Of a stretch of DNA of 64,000 bases, positions 37,059 through 47,852 are shown piece after piece (the first letter of the stretch is position 1; every line of letters begins with the position of its first letter). Under the pieces are notes generated by a model, which worked only from the letters and a program-made list of their open reading frames with translations, made no database searches and was not told where the DNA came from. Position numbers and translations under genes: made by a program. The stretch spans positions 124,001-188,000 of the forward strand of contig BDIU01000410.1 in NCBI GenBank assembly GCA_002118135.1. The letters are read 5' to 3'. Source of the stretch: Trebouxia sp. TZW2008 (lineage: Eukaryota > Chlorophyta > Trebouxiophyceae > Trebouxiales > Trebouxiaceae).

Positions 37059-40000
37059 CTGCTGGTTTTTGCTTTTGAGAAACAAGCTGAGAAGATGCAA
37101 GAATTCACCTAACAGGTTGCAAGCCGCCATGTTCATGTGCAGCACCCGCCAATCTCCAGCTTTTGATGTGTCCAAGAAAAGGAATGCCTCCTCGTAACAA
37201 GCCAGCGAACGCATGAGCTGCACATTGCTCTGCCGCGCTTCAGACTCTGCCCACTTGTACTCAAGCTGTCTGACCAATAGCTCAGCCATATTGCCCAACA
37301 CAACGCTCCTTGTTGCATCAAAGCTCCTAGGCTTTTGACTGACAAGACACCTGCTCACATTCAGAGCTATGAGCAACGCACTGAGGAGACCCGGCAGACA
37401 GCAAAGGTGTTCACAGCATTGAAGACAACACAAATGTCTGAGCTATGTATGCATCACGCAGCTGTGCTTGACAGTAAGTTGCCCTGTGTAGCAAGCAGTT
37501 GCTTTGAGCCTAGTCATACATCATACACAAGCTAAATTGCAGCGCTGCACTATGCTGCAGATTGCCTGGCAGAACGCCAGCAATTACATAAGAAATAATC
37601 AATAAATAATATAAACACATAAATAAAATAAATGGGAGACAAACACATGCATGCACGCTTGCAACAGCCCAAGCAATCTCCCATTTTGCAGAAGCCATGA
37701 CACCACAATAGCTGCAGTTCAGGTTGCTGACGAAAATGGGGGCGATGCATGCATTTTCAGTAGACAAGTACTACTGCTGAGACTTACAAGGTCCCAAGGC
37801 GGTGTCCGTTGGCTGTGATCAAAGGGCTGCCCGCATAGAACCTCAGGTCATACTGAGGGTCCTTGACAAAGTAGTTTTCTGAGAACCTGCATGGCACAGC
37901 AAAGTGTGAGGTGACCATCTGCACCCCACTAGGTGATGGTTTGGGAGCCATAAAGTAGCCTGAGGACATTCTGTAGTCCTCTGGGCTAGCTGGTGGAGAG
38001 ACAGTGCAGAGCTAGTGTTGAGTTCAGCAACATATTCCATATGTACAAACAGATTTACGTGGTACCTGCAAACCAGAATGGCAGGTGATCATCTATACCC
38101 TACTAGGTGATGTTGCTAGAACATAGAACAAGCAGAAGTTTTTGGAAGCTATTTTGCTTCAGGCAGGAAGAACTATTGCGCAGAACACCATGCACAGTTT
38201 TTGAGCAACAGGTGCATCCTACACAAAGCACATTGCCTCTTACCTTCAGCAGCTGTCAACTTTCGAACATTGCTGCAATGGGAAGACAGGAGCACGCTTA
38301 CGGCAGAGCAGGAACCCACGAGCATACCTGACAAGCTCAAATAGATGCAGCACAAGCTGATGCTGCAGCATGCTGCCGTTGACGCCCTGGCCACTTGCAA
38401 GACCAGCATGATTGCAAACAGCTTGATTTGCACAAAATGCAAAGCCGTTGGTAACAATGTTTGGTCCTTGCATTTCAGCAAGGCCTCACAGGCAGTCTGC
38501 TGAAGCACAGGTCTCTTGCCAACATCTGGTGAGGCTTCAGAAAAGACCGAGCGTGAGTTTCCCCTACCATAAGGGCAAATCCAGCACCTGAGGTTGTCCT
38601 TCAGGTCTCCAATGACAAGCAGCTAGTGGCTCAAGCAGTACAAGTAGCGCTTGTGACCTGCACTTATGTCTATCAGACCATGGCTGCGCACCTGAAATCC
38701 TTGTCCAGGTCTTCAATGACAAGCAGCTCATGGTTGACATCAGAAAAATTAGATTGCAGAAGACCAATGCAGGAAGTTCAACAGCTCCATACCTGAGATC
38801 CTGTTTTACATCTTGAATGACAAGCAATTCGTGATTGAGGTTGAGGGAAAGGCCAGGCACAAACAAACTTTTGAGTGTTTGTGTAATCCTGTGTCATGTA
38901 CAACCATGTCTGTGCTGTGCAGCAACTAGATCTGTTCTGCACCTGAGATCCTCTTTCAGGTCCTCAATGACAAGCAGCTCATGGTTGGAGTTCAGGAAAG
39001 ACCAGGCACAGAAGCCCCAGCGGTCAGGGCAAATGCCTGGGTCCATGATACCCACTCCTGCCAGGATGTGGTAGGCGTCTCCAGTCAGTAAGGTACAGCA
39101 CGCCATGTCGGACTCAAAGATCTTGCACACCAGCCTCAAAATGCTCTCTGCAATGCATAGCACTGTTCAACTAGCCATTTAATGATGATGGTTGAAACAG
39201 AGGGCGCAACACGCCATATTCACTCAAGTAATCTGACACACCAGCCGTAGAATGCTCTCAACAATGCACAGCAAGGCGCCACACTCAAAGGTCTTGCAAG
39301 CCAGCCTTGATATGCTCTCTGCAATGCATGACATTGAGCACCTAGCCATTTTATCATGAATAGTGAAAAGGAAGTACGCCATGCCATGTCACACCAGCCT
39401 CAAAATGCTCTCTGCAGTTTGCAGCAAGCACTTGTTGGCAGTGTTGAGTTTGTAGGCAATTGCGCGCAGGCAAATGCAGAGTTTGTGGAGATGACCAAAC
39501 ATCTGCTGTGCAGAGCATACTGCAGGTATGCCCAGCAGCCTGCAGCAGCCTGTGCTCAGACAGCTATGCTCAAACTGCATAGCGGTTTGAGGCGCTGCAC
39601 TATATGTCTGTAGACACCAAATTGATGGCAAAATGACTAACATGATATGGTACAAGAAGCGGACAGGAATCAACATCCTGGCTGAGTCTCAGGCATGCTA
39701 CAATGCATGTCATGTGAGCTGATTTGAGTCACTACTAACATCATTATCATCAGGACTTGCAAGCATGCTGGTGTGGTGCAATGACCCAGCCTGATGCGCA
39801 CATGCTGTTGCAGCAAGCCAGCAAAGGGCAATCTGACTTACCTATTTCTGCATCCTGTGCTTGACGAAGCTTATGGATGCCTTCTGTGGTTTGCGATCTC
39901 TCAGGACAGCATGCTGGCTTTGGAGGTCCCAGCAGAAAGGTCTTCCTGGCTTCAAAAGGCGGCAGCTGTGCAAAAGCTTTCTCTGCCTGTTCCTCTGCTG

Positions 40001-40461
40001 GAATGAGATCTGGCGGAACCAGCTGAGACACCTCATGGATGTTAGCTGTGTCCTTGCGCGTCAGAAATTTGACACGGTCTGCAATCTGGTCCGCATACTG
40101 CATGTACTCGCTGGCTGCTGAATCGTGCAGTTGGCACAGAGGGCTCCTGCCATTGTGACTGCAGATGGCTTGTGCTAGCTGCTGGACGTCAGGATCGTCG
40201 AGAACTTCGCTAGGGATGCTGCTGGAGGGTGAGTCAGAGCTTGCCTTGTCGAGATCACCGTCAACTTGGGCTTTCTACAATAGCAATGACGGAAATCTAT
40301 GTGTCTGTCACGGCTATGTCATGCCACTGCAACGACGAGGATTGCGGCAGCGTCGGAAGGCGGACTCAGGAACAGGATGACCATACCGCAGAAACAACAG
40401 GTCGTTGAGCCGCGAACTGTCCGTCGAGCGCCTCTGCCGACTGGCTATATGCGATGCCCAT
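30080..40461 (-). CDS. GAF-PAS-TKL protein kinase (12 exons, 841 aa)
   Basis: Exons: 40461-40387, 40274-39842, 39147-38943, 37886-37788, 37350-37109, 36839-36712, 36013-35922, 35529-35181, 34300-34103, 32676-32539, 31495-31313, 30463-30080; phases close. A GAF domain spans about residues 170-310 (SILRLVCKIFESDMACCTLL, then RFYAGSPLITANGHRLGTL, VVLGNMAELLVRQLE). A PAS-like start follows (EEAFLFLDTS, WRVLHMNMAACNLLG), apparently short. The kinase domain (about 515-800) has the glycine loop GKGSFGRV, VAVK (Lys 541), HSHNIVHGDLSGGN with Asp 654, GDFG with Asp 678, MAPEV and AADVYSFGVLLWEML. HGD replaces HRD, as in many algal TKL kinases. The GAF ligand is unknown, so a sensor role is inference. 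The first exon (MGIAYSQSAE) is supported only by phase and splice fit. Divergent from the gene at 40860. Confidence 0.88.
30580..31340 (-). repeat. Donor-side copies of the kinase exon at 31313-31495
   Basis: The plus-strand string atgacctcaggagccat marks the true exon near 31335. Copies occur near 31109, 30854 and 30648 (atgacctcacgagccatatg). All lie in the intron downstream. Confidence 0.9.
30692..30722. repeat. (CAGCA)n microsatellite
   Basis: About six pentamers of cagca in a kinase intron. Confidence 0.85.
31480..31800 (-). repeat. Acceptor-side copies of the kinase exon at 31313-31495
   Basis: The exon start (plus strand gggttgatggagcaggatgt near 31449) recurs upstream near 31585 (gggttgatagagcaggatgt) and 31745 (gggttgataaagcaagcagt). 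Confidence 0.9.
32240..33625 (-). repeat. Junction copies on both sides of the kinase exon at 32539-32676, some inverted
   Basis: Donor-side copies (plus strand atggacaatattgtggctgt) lie near 32416 and 32260. Acceptor-side copies (ccacacagcatcctg) lie near 32788, 32968 and 33082. Near 33373 and 33588 the same motif appears in the opposite orientation on the plus strand (caggatgcagtgtggcagg), so part of the array has been inverted. Confidence 0.85.
33815..34445 (-). repeat. Junction copies on both sides of the kinase exon at 34103-34300
   Basis: Donor-side copies of plus-strand taccacaagggctccctt (true near 34100) lie near 33960 and 33820. An acceptor-side copy of ttcagatccttagtcagggg lies near 34360-34440, upstream of the exon. 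Confidence 0.9.
34740..35735 (-). repeat. Junction copies on both sides of the kinase exon at 35181-35529
   Basis: Donor-side copies (plus strand ctgccccttccaaagacccc, true near 35197) lie near 35022 and, diverged, near 34861. They copy the glycine-loop/VAVK end of the exon. Acceptor-side copies (gtgccaaaggatggtttctc) lie near 35587 and 35723, the true one being near 35447. Confidence 0.9.
36996..37056. repeat. (CTG)20 microsatellite
   Basis: About twenty CTG units in a kinase intron, which is CAG on the coding strand. The exon model splices it out; if retained it would read as polyglutamine. Confidence 0.95.
38580..39425 (-). repeat. Junction copies on both sides of the kinase exon at 38943-39147
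   Basis: Donor-side copies (plus strand caatgacaagcagctcatgg) occur at the true site near 38966 and near 38810, 38715 and 38609. Acceptor-side copies (cagcctcaaaatgctctctg) occur at the true site near 39131 and near 39243, 39302 and 39396. Three extra copies lie on each side. Confidence 0.92.
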
Positions 40462-40859
40462 TCGCCGCGGTGAGCAAAAGTCTACGACACCGTAGGAAAT
40501 GTGTGCAAACCCCACCTTCGCCTATCGGGCGAAGGCCGTAACGAGCGTACACGACTTCAAACGAGGCTGTGTCGAGCTGCAGCGTGTTGCCTTGGGTCAT
40601 ATCCACGGAACTACGCGCAACTTGGCATGACCCATAAGACACCTGAAGCTACGCTGGCTCTGCTCAGTCGCGGAACGCCCTGCTGCCCTTGTCTACTGCA
40701 GATCCGAAGCGGCCTTTAGTCAATGTCAGGACTCTGACTAAGGCTAGCCTAAGCTGAATGAAGAAGCAGAGGAGGGGTCACTCACCAAGGCACTCCCTGT
40801 GCTTTCTCGCGGGGCTTGTCAGCGCGATCAAGTGCTGGTCGCTGCTGTACCTCAGCAGC
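40462..40859. promoter_or_regulatory. Divergent promoter region
   Basis: 398 bp between the start codons of the kinase gene (minus) and the PPGF-repeat gene (plus). Both promoters must be here or in 5' UTRs. No core element was identified. Confidence 0.5.
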
Positions 40860-43800
40860 ATGGCTGCGGAGGACGATGACTGGCGGTCAGACATCTTCGA
40901 TGCGGAAGGCAACTACTTGCAGCAGGACAGTACATATAAGTTCCCTGAGGAATTGAGCAGGGGATCCGCACGTCAGAGACTGAATATGCAGCACGGCTTC
41001 ATGAGACACATTGTGAGTGCTCAGAGGTTGCATATGCCAATGTCGACTGCAGATCTCATTTTCAAGTTTCGACCTAATTTTCAAATTCAGGAACACAACC
41101 AACTCGCGAGACAGCAGTATGAGGCTCAAAATCCCTCAAACACAATGCAGCAGCGATATCTTGCGAAACCTAGCGAGTAAGACGGACGTCTGCGGTCATT
41201 GCTGGGCAAGCGAGATGCCTCCGACGTTCAGCACTTGATCACGTTGCGAATGGCGTCGTGCGTGCAGGCCTCAGTCCTGGCGCAGGAGCTTTGATGACTT
41301 GTCGCCTTCACAGCAAGCACAGTACAGAGCTGAATTAGACGAAAGCAGCAGGTATGCAGTGAGCACTTCGGAAGGCTCTAACCCTGCAGCCAGCAATCGA
41401 CTGGTGTGCTTTTGCAGGTATATGCCACCACACATGCGATCTGGTCTCAGCCCTGACCAGCCAGCTAAAAGTAGCTATTCTAGTGTTTCATCACATGTGG
41501 CAATACCAGTAGCAGCTACACAGCGTGGCTTTGGTCAGGCTAGACCTCAGCTGCAAATAGGTGAAGTTGCGTCTAGCAGCAGTCCTCCTCCTGGATTTGT
41601 GAGGGTTGGACCTGTCAGAAATGATGCCCCAGCAGATGTATTGCAAGCTCAAGGCTTGACAAGAATTGAGGAAGAGCAGCTGCCGAGTACACCTGCCACT
41701 TTGAGCATAGTCATGGACCAAGGTAGGCTGTGATGGCTGTGTCAGCAAGCATGCTTTCACTGTCCCACACAAACTCACGAGACTTGCAAGCGGACTTTGT
41801 GACTTCAATTGCATTCCGCCTTGCAGATCTTTTGACGCCGCTTGCAAGTGACACTGACGCTACTGCTGAGGAGAAGCGGAGGCAGCGCAAGTTCAGAGAG
41901 GGCTTTGCTGCCTACACTGCCCCTCCATTGCTTGGCAGACGTCCTGTTCAGAGTCCTGCCATGGCAAGTCACTGCATCATTTTCATCAAACTTTTGACTG
42001 CACACCCATATATCTCTGAAGTGCTTCTCAACAGCATTCAAAGACAACAGCTTTTGTGGCTGTTGAGCCTATCATACACAATAAAGCTCGAGTAGTCAGT
42101 CGGAGCTACGAAAAAATTATTGACGTTCTTGTAGCATGCTGCCTGTCAGGTTGCTTGACAGCTGCTTGGTATGATTGCAAACACCTGTTTCACTGTAGCA
42201 TCTGCCTGCGTAGGGCCCAGCTCCATTGTCACAGCTGGCAGAAGAACAGCTGCAGGCTGGCATTGTCACTGCGCACAGCTCAAGCCAGCCAAGGCAGCAT
42301 GCCACAGCTGCACAGGCGCAGAGCAGGGTTTCCATGCAGAACGGAGGCCTTACAGAGGGTCAAGCTTTGCATCACGCAGCTCCAACCCCACCACTTGCCT
42401 CACTTCAAGCCATGGCAAGTTCCAGCAACGGTCCTCCAGGGTTCACAATGCCAGCTTCCCGCACCACAATCCCAGATGCTGTCAGCTTGCCACCTGGGTT
42501 TGCTCTGAACAATGCTGTCAACCATGGTCATGAGCAGTCCTCAGCCCCTCCCGCCACAGCGTTGGGCATGCAAGCAGAGACCTCAGCGCGCCCACTGAGA
42601 TATGTGCCAATCCCCTTGCCAGTAACAGCTGACAACAATAGGAGCAGTCAAAGCAGGGGTGCTGCAAAGAGCACACCCAGATCTGCAGCGTCCGTCGCGC
42701 AGTCATCACCAGCAGCTCAGCAAAATTCTGCTGATAGACCTCCAGGCTTTGCTGCATCAGCCAGTCAAGCGAGCAGCATGGAAAAGGAGCTGCCACCTGG
42801 TTTTGGACCCAGCACATCAGCAACCACAGCATCAAAGTCTGATCCTGCGGTCAAGAGTTCAAAAGCAATGCCTGGAGGTTCTGCTGCAAAAGCCCCTGAC
42901 AGCAGTCATGCAGTCAAAGGCAGCCAAGCTCTTCAGCAGGCAAAGGCTGCTGCAAGTCGATCACTGGCAGCACAAGCTACAGATCAAAAGGGAGTGCCAA
43001 GTTCAAAGCTGCAGCCTCAGCAAAGTGCAGTCCACTCAGGTCAGACAGCATCTGTTAGCATTGGTAATGAGTTGCCCCCTGGTTTTCAAGCTGTTACAAA
43101 GCCACAGACTTCTGTGCCCAAAGGCCGTGATACCCTCAGCAGAGCTAGCTTGGTGAATGCTGCATTGTATGCAGCTAATACTGTAGGCCCTGAGGCATCA
43201 AACACACCACCAGGCTTTTCTGCTGGACCACTGCAACCCAAGCAGAAGTCATCTTTGAGCAATGATGCTGCTACAAGACAGGCTTCCTTGCAGCTTGATG
43301 ATCTCCCGCCAGGCTTTCTTGCCAAATCAACGTCTGCCATGGCCACCAATAGGAGTGCCAAGGCAAATGGTGGCATGTCCTCAGACACCCATCTGCCCAA
43401 AAGTCAAAAATCTGCTGCGGAGGGCAGGCGCCTCAAAAGGAATGGCGAGCAAAGCCAAGCCACAGCGCGCTTTGAGGTATGCCATATACTTGATCCAAGC
43501 CATTGACACTTGTGCTACATCAATGCTGAATTCACCACTTACTGCGCCTAGCCCCCGCACACACCAGACACATGACTGCACATGTCAACTGACACATGCC
43601 TGGTTATGGACACATTCCTGATGCGCATCTGCTCTGCCAACAAGCTTGTGTCTTCAAGCTCACAAGCTTGCTGGTAGCATCAATGTGCATCAAACACATG
43701 TCCAAGCCAGCTATGTGTTTGTTGACATGCGTAATTCTTACTGTTGCTGAGATGTTCTGAAAGCTGCATCTCCAGCCATTGTTGTTTTATCAGCATCAGC

Positions 43801-46800
43801 AATGACATGATAGATGTCCAGCAATGATGTCACCTTGCAGACAGCTAGTCAGGGCTCAGGGGATTTGCCACCTGGGTTTTCTGTACAAAGCAATCATCAG
43901 CAAGCTGTGAGACCTTCTCCTAGCCTACAACAAGCTATAAAGCAGAAGGGTGTCTCTCAACATCAGCTGCAGCAAAACCAGCAGCAGCAGCAGCACTCTG
44001 ACTCTCAGCAGCGACCCCCTGGCTTGCAAGCTCCGGCCCAGCAGGCACAGCAGCAGAGGCAGTCCACCAGTGAGGATGAGCGACCTCCTGGCTTCAAGGC
44101 ATCAGCTCAGCAGGCACAGCAGCAAAAGAAAGTCTCTGATGAGGATGAGCAAGTCCCTGGCTTGAATGCGTCAACTCAGCAGGCACAGCAGCAGAAGCAT
44201 TCCTCTGGAGTAGATCAGCGGCCTTCTGGCTTCAAGAGGTCAGCTCAGCAGGTACAGCAGCAGAAGCAGTCCACTAGTGAGGATGATCAGCCCCCTGGCT
44301 TCAAAACCTCAGCTCAGCAGGCACATCAGCATTGGCAGTCTTCAGGTGTGGGTGATGAACCGCCTGGTGTCATGCCTTTGGCTCAGCAGGCACAGCAGCG
44401 TAAGCAGCCTTTTGAGGATGACAAAGCTCATGGCTTGAAAGCGGCGGCTGAGCAGGCACAGCAGCAGCAGCAGTCCTTTAGTGAGGACGATCGACCCCCT
44501 GGTTTTGTATGCTCTGCTCAGCAAGCACAGCACGCAACAGAGCAGCAATCTGCCATCCCACCAAAGCCTGTTCCTGCAGCAAAGCAGAACAGAGGTCGTC
44601 AGCCAAAGCCGCAGCAGTCTGATGGGCCTCCTGGCTTCACTTTAGTCCCCAGGCTAGACCTGTCCCAAACAAACATCAGTCGAGCTGTCCTAGAGCCTTC
44701 AGATTCGCCCCCTGGGTATGGGGCTTCTGTTGCTCAAGACGAGCAAGCTAGATCTGCACAGCAGGTAGCACCCATTCAGAATGCAGTCGCGGTGCCCAGC
44801 AGCAGTTCTGGTCCTGATGCGCTGTATAAGTCAATGCTGCGGCAGGTAGGAGCTTTGCACCGCTGTCATTGTTAGACTGATCTCTAGCATTGCTGCTTGG
44901 ACAATACTATCTAGCCACCTGAACAGAACTTACCTCCTAGACACTGTATAGTGTATGGTGGCTACTCTGTGCACAACTCAGGACAGAAACAGGTCAATGA
45001 ATGTGTGTGATACTTACCCAGAGTAGCAACTCTCCTCATTTTCAAGTGCAGCAGAACAGATATGCCTGTTGGCGTCCAGAATCAGTTTCAAGTGCATCTT
45101 GACCTTCACGTAGAAAATGCTTTAGCCCTGTAATGTACCTTGACGCTGGCAACTTCACACCTTGCGTATTGTTTCATGTTGCACATGTTATCTTCTGCCA
45201 AGCCAAGCAAAAGCCGTCACTTGTTCAGATGTCCATTCGTGTATGCATCCAAGAGTTGCAAGGATCATCAGCTGCCAAGCACGCTCCATGCAGCCCACAT
45301 AGCCCATGCAAAAGAGCAGATTTGCCCAAGGCTAAAGCCCATGTCGAAGCTTTGAATGATGTCTGTGTTGTCCTGCTGCATAGTGCAGGCAGTATCATCC
45401 TAAAGCGGGTTTGCAATTTTCATTGCAGGCACCTAACCGCTAGTCCCTCTCTTGCAGGCGCCCACAGGTGCAATGCCCAGTCGGCCTCGGCCAAACGTGC
45501 AGGACTTGCGACAGAGTGTATATGATGCATACACCTGCCCTAGACCATCTGCCAGCACATTGCCTGACCCAGCCCAAGCTCATGGGCATGACATTCCACA
45601 TCAAGCAGATGCTGTGAGTGCTGCGTGGATTGATGATAGCCGTGCTACTTCATCAGCATTTCACACAGGCCAAGCTGCAGACAGAGTGAACCCACATGCA
45701 TGGCGTGATGAAAGGCTACAGTCAGACTACATGTTGTCACCTGGCAGATCTGCACACAGCCAAACCACCAGCTCAGTTTCCTGTGAGCACCCACATGACG
45801 CTCATAGTCATGAGCCTCCCTCACAGTCCCAGCCGCCTTGGCGGCATCACCATCATGACCAAGCTCAGCCTATCCAGGAAGCAGGTAGACATCAGGAGCA
45901 GGTGTGGGGTGCACAGCAACCCAGTCATGCGCCCAGCAATCAACAAGCTGACTATGCACAGCAGAACTTTTGGCAGCAGCAAGGCAATCTTTCTGCAGCA
46001 GTGCCCAGCAGGCTAGAACGCTTTCCTCTGAAGCCCACACATGCTGTCAATGGAGTGCATGGCACAACAGGCAGTTCTGCTCACAGTAGTGTTCAACATC
46101 CCCATTGCTCATATCCTGACACTCAAAGCAGCAGCATGCAAAGCAGACAAGCAAACAGCTGGGATGTTAATGGCAGTCATGACCCAGCTGACTTGCCTCA
46201 CACTTGCTTTCAGACTGGTGCAGGTGCAGCAGTTTCAGACCAACAACTGATTGCACAAGATGGGTGGGGCACTGATAGCCCGTTGGCTCGCGGGCAAGCC
46301 CCACATGCCTTCAGTCAGCAGCAGCCACATGTCTTAAAGCAACAGCATGCAAGCTCCAGCATGTCACACTCTGCTGCATGTACACAGGAAGTGGCAACCA
46401 ATGTCAGTCTTCAGCATGCTGGTCAGCAGTATAGTCAAGCATACCCTGATGATGCTGGCTATGGCAGAAGCAGCAGGTTAGGTCATGATGGGCATTATAG
46501 GCAGCATCAGGGCAGTCATGCATCTAATCATACACATCAGTTCAGACAGAGAGCTGAGTCAGCCCAGCACAGAGGTGGCTATCAATCAGGTGGACAAGCC
46601 TCTGAAGCAGACGAGGAAGCCCCCAGTTGCATGAGCACCCCTCGCCACCCCCCACAGAAGTTGTCAGAGGTGACATACATGCTTATTATGCCATATTTAC
46701 TTGTGTGCCCTCTGATCCATTCAATGCAACATACTCACTACTTACATGAAGCCGACAATGGCTGAGACAGGCTCAATGCCATAGATACGCATCACCTGAG

Positions 46801-47852
46801 CTACAGTGTGTCATCAATATCACGCTATTCCTCTCAAAAGTTTTGTTGTCATTATTGTGATCAACACTACCATTGTTGTGTTTCTGAATATCATTGTGAA
46901 TGTCGTCATCATTGTGGTCCTCATTATCATTATCATCTTGATTCTCAATATCACCATGATCATGGCTAGATATGTAGTCAACTGTCAACATGTGGTCGGT
47001 CTGCTTTCTTGGGCATTGCCATCACCCGCCCAGAATCTGCACTGGGTGGGCTAGGAAGGGGGACACAAGTCTGAGCTTGCTCTTGTCATCGTCATTACCA
47101 CTAGCACCATCATGATTTATTATCTCGAGGACTGTCAACAGGTGGTGGGCCTGCTTTCTTGGGTGGTGCCAAGGCCGACGCCTGCCCAGAAGCTGCGGCA
47201 AGTGGGCTGGGATGAGGAACACAGGCCCGAGCTCTCTCTACAGCACTTGCGCGAGCTGTCCAGGCATGAAAAGAAGGTATGAACTGCCATCACTTGAAAG
47301 CCATATGCTGCCTTTGCCTGCATGTCAGCGGCAGACAATGATGCAGTCTTTCAGTTCTAGATTGATTGCCTGTGCCAAGAACTCTAAATCCACACTTGCA
47401 GAATTGAAGTCTATAAAGACATGCATCATGCTGGATGCAGCATAGTCATGTACCAGACGGCATCCAGGTTGAATGACATCTCAGCGCTAGCTTGCAGAAC
47501 AAGTTGATGCTGAAGGGTCATTGCGTCAGACCCTGCTAGGGATTGTCAGCTGTTTCAATAGCTTGCAATTTCCTTCAAGCTGTATTTCGTGATCACAGTG
47601 TATACCTTCCCGTTCTGCTGCATTCAGCAGAACGGGTCTGCACCTGTCTCAGCAGCAGACTGCCACACAATCAGCCATTGTCTCAAACTTGCTTGCTGTC
47701 AGGATAACACAGCAAGCATTTACCATCTACAGCATTATCGAGGCAACAATGTTCTGGTCTTGCAGGGGTATGGCTGGAGCACAGATGAGGAGCCAAGTTC
47801 GTCACGAGCTGTTCTAGCACGCAATGCAAGTAAGGACTATCCTAATCGATGA
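40860..47852 (+). CDS. PPGF-repeat low-complexity scaffold protein (10 exons, about 1481 aa)
   Basis: Exons: 40860-41012, 41091-41176, 41268-41351, 41418-41722, 41827-41963, 42235-43476, 43841-44845, 45458-46669, 47142-47276, 47766-47852; phases close. No enzyme domain was recognised. The N terminus is acidic (MAAEDDDWRSDIFDAEGN) and includes RYMPPHMRSG. The rest is Gln/Ser/Ala/His-rich and probably disordered. It carries about 19 copies of PPGF or close variants (PPGL, PPGY, VPGL, PSGF). PPG followed by a hydrophobic residue is the ligand of SMY2-type GYF domains, which act in mRNA translation repression and decay, so a multivalent scaffold role is inferred. The C-terminal exons are compact (GLLSWVVPRPTPAQKLRQVG, then GYGWSTDEEP). 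An in-frame upstream ATG at 40758 would add 34 residues. The intron after 41963 has a GC donor (ATG|GCAAGT). Confidence 0.8.
44012..44560 (+). repeat. Coding minisatellite, 69-bp unit, about 8 copies
   Basis: In the seventh exon of the PPGF gene a 23-residue unit is repeated in frame: RPPGF plus KASAQQAQQQKQS plus an acidic SEDDE. Two units have lost the motif (KAHGL, EPPGV). Confidence 0.9.
46980..47160 (+). repeat. Acceptor-side copy of the PPGF-gene exon at 47142
   Basis: Plus-strand gtggtcggtctgctttcttg near 46991 copies gtggtgggcctgctttcttg at the exon start near 47142. Both follow actgtcaaca. Confidence 0.85.

Noticed and set aside
36991..37433. Polyglutamine or polycysteine protein over the CTG run
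   Set aside because: The repeat falls in an intron in the phase-consistent kinase model, so the homopolymer ORFs are by-products.
47497..47538. Alternative last exon of the PPGF gene (NKLMLKGH then stop)
   Set aside because: Phase allows it, but the exon at 47766 gives a more protein-like end (GYGWSTDEEP). Kept only as an alternative.
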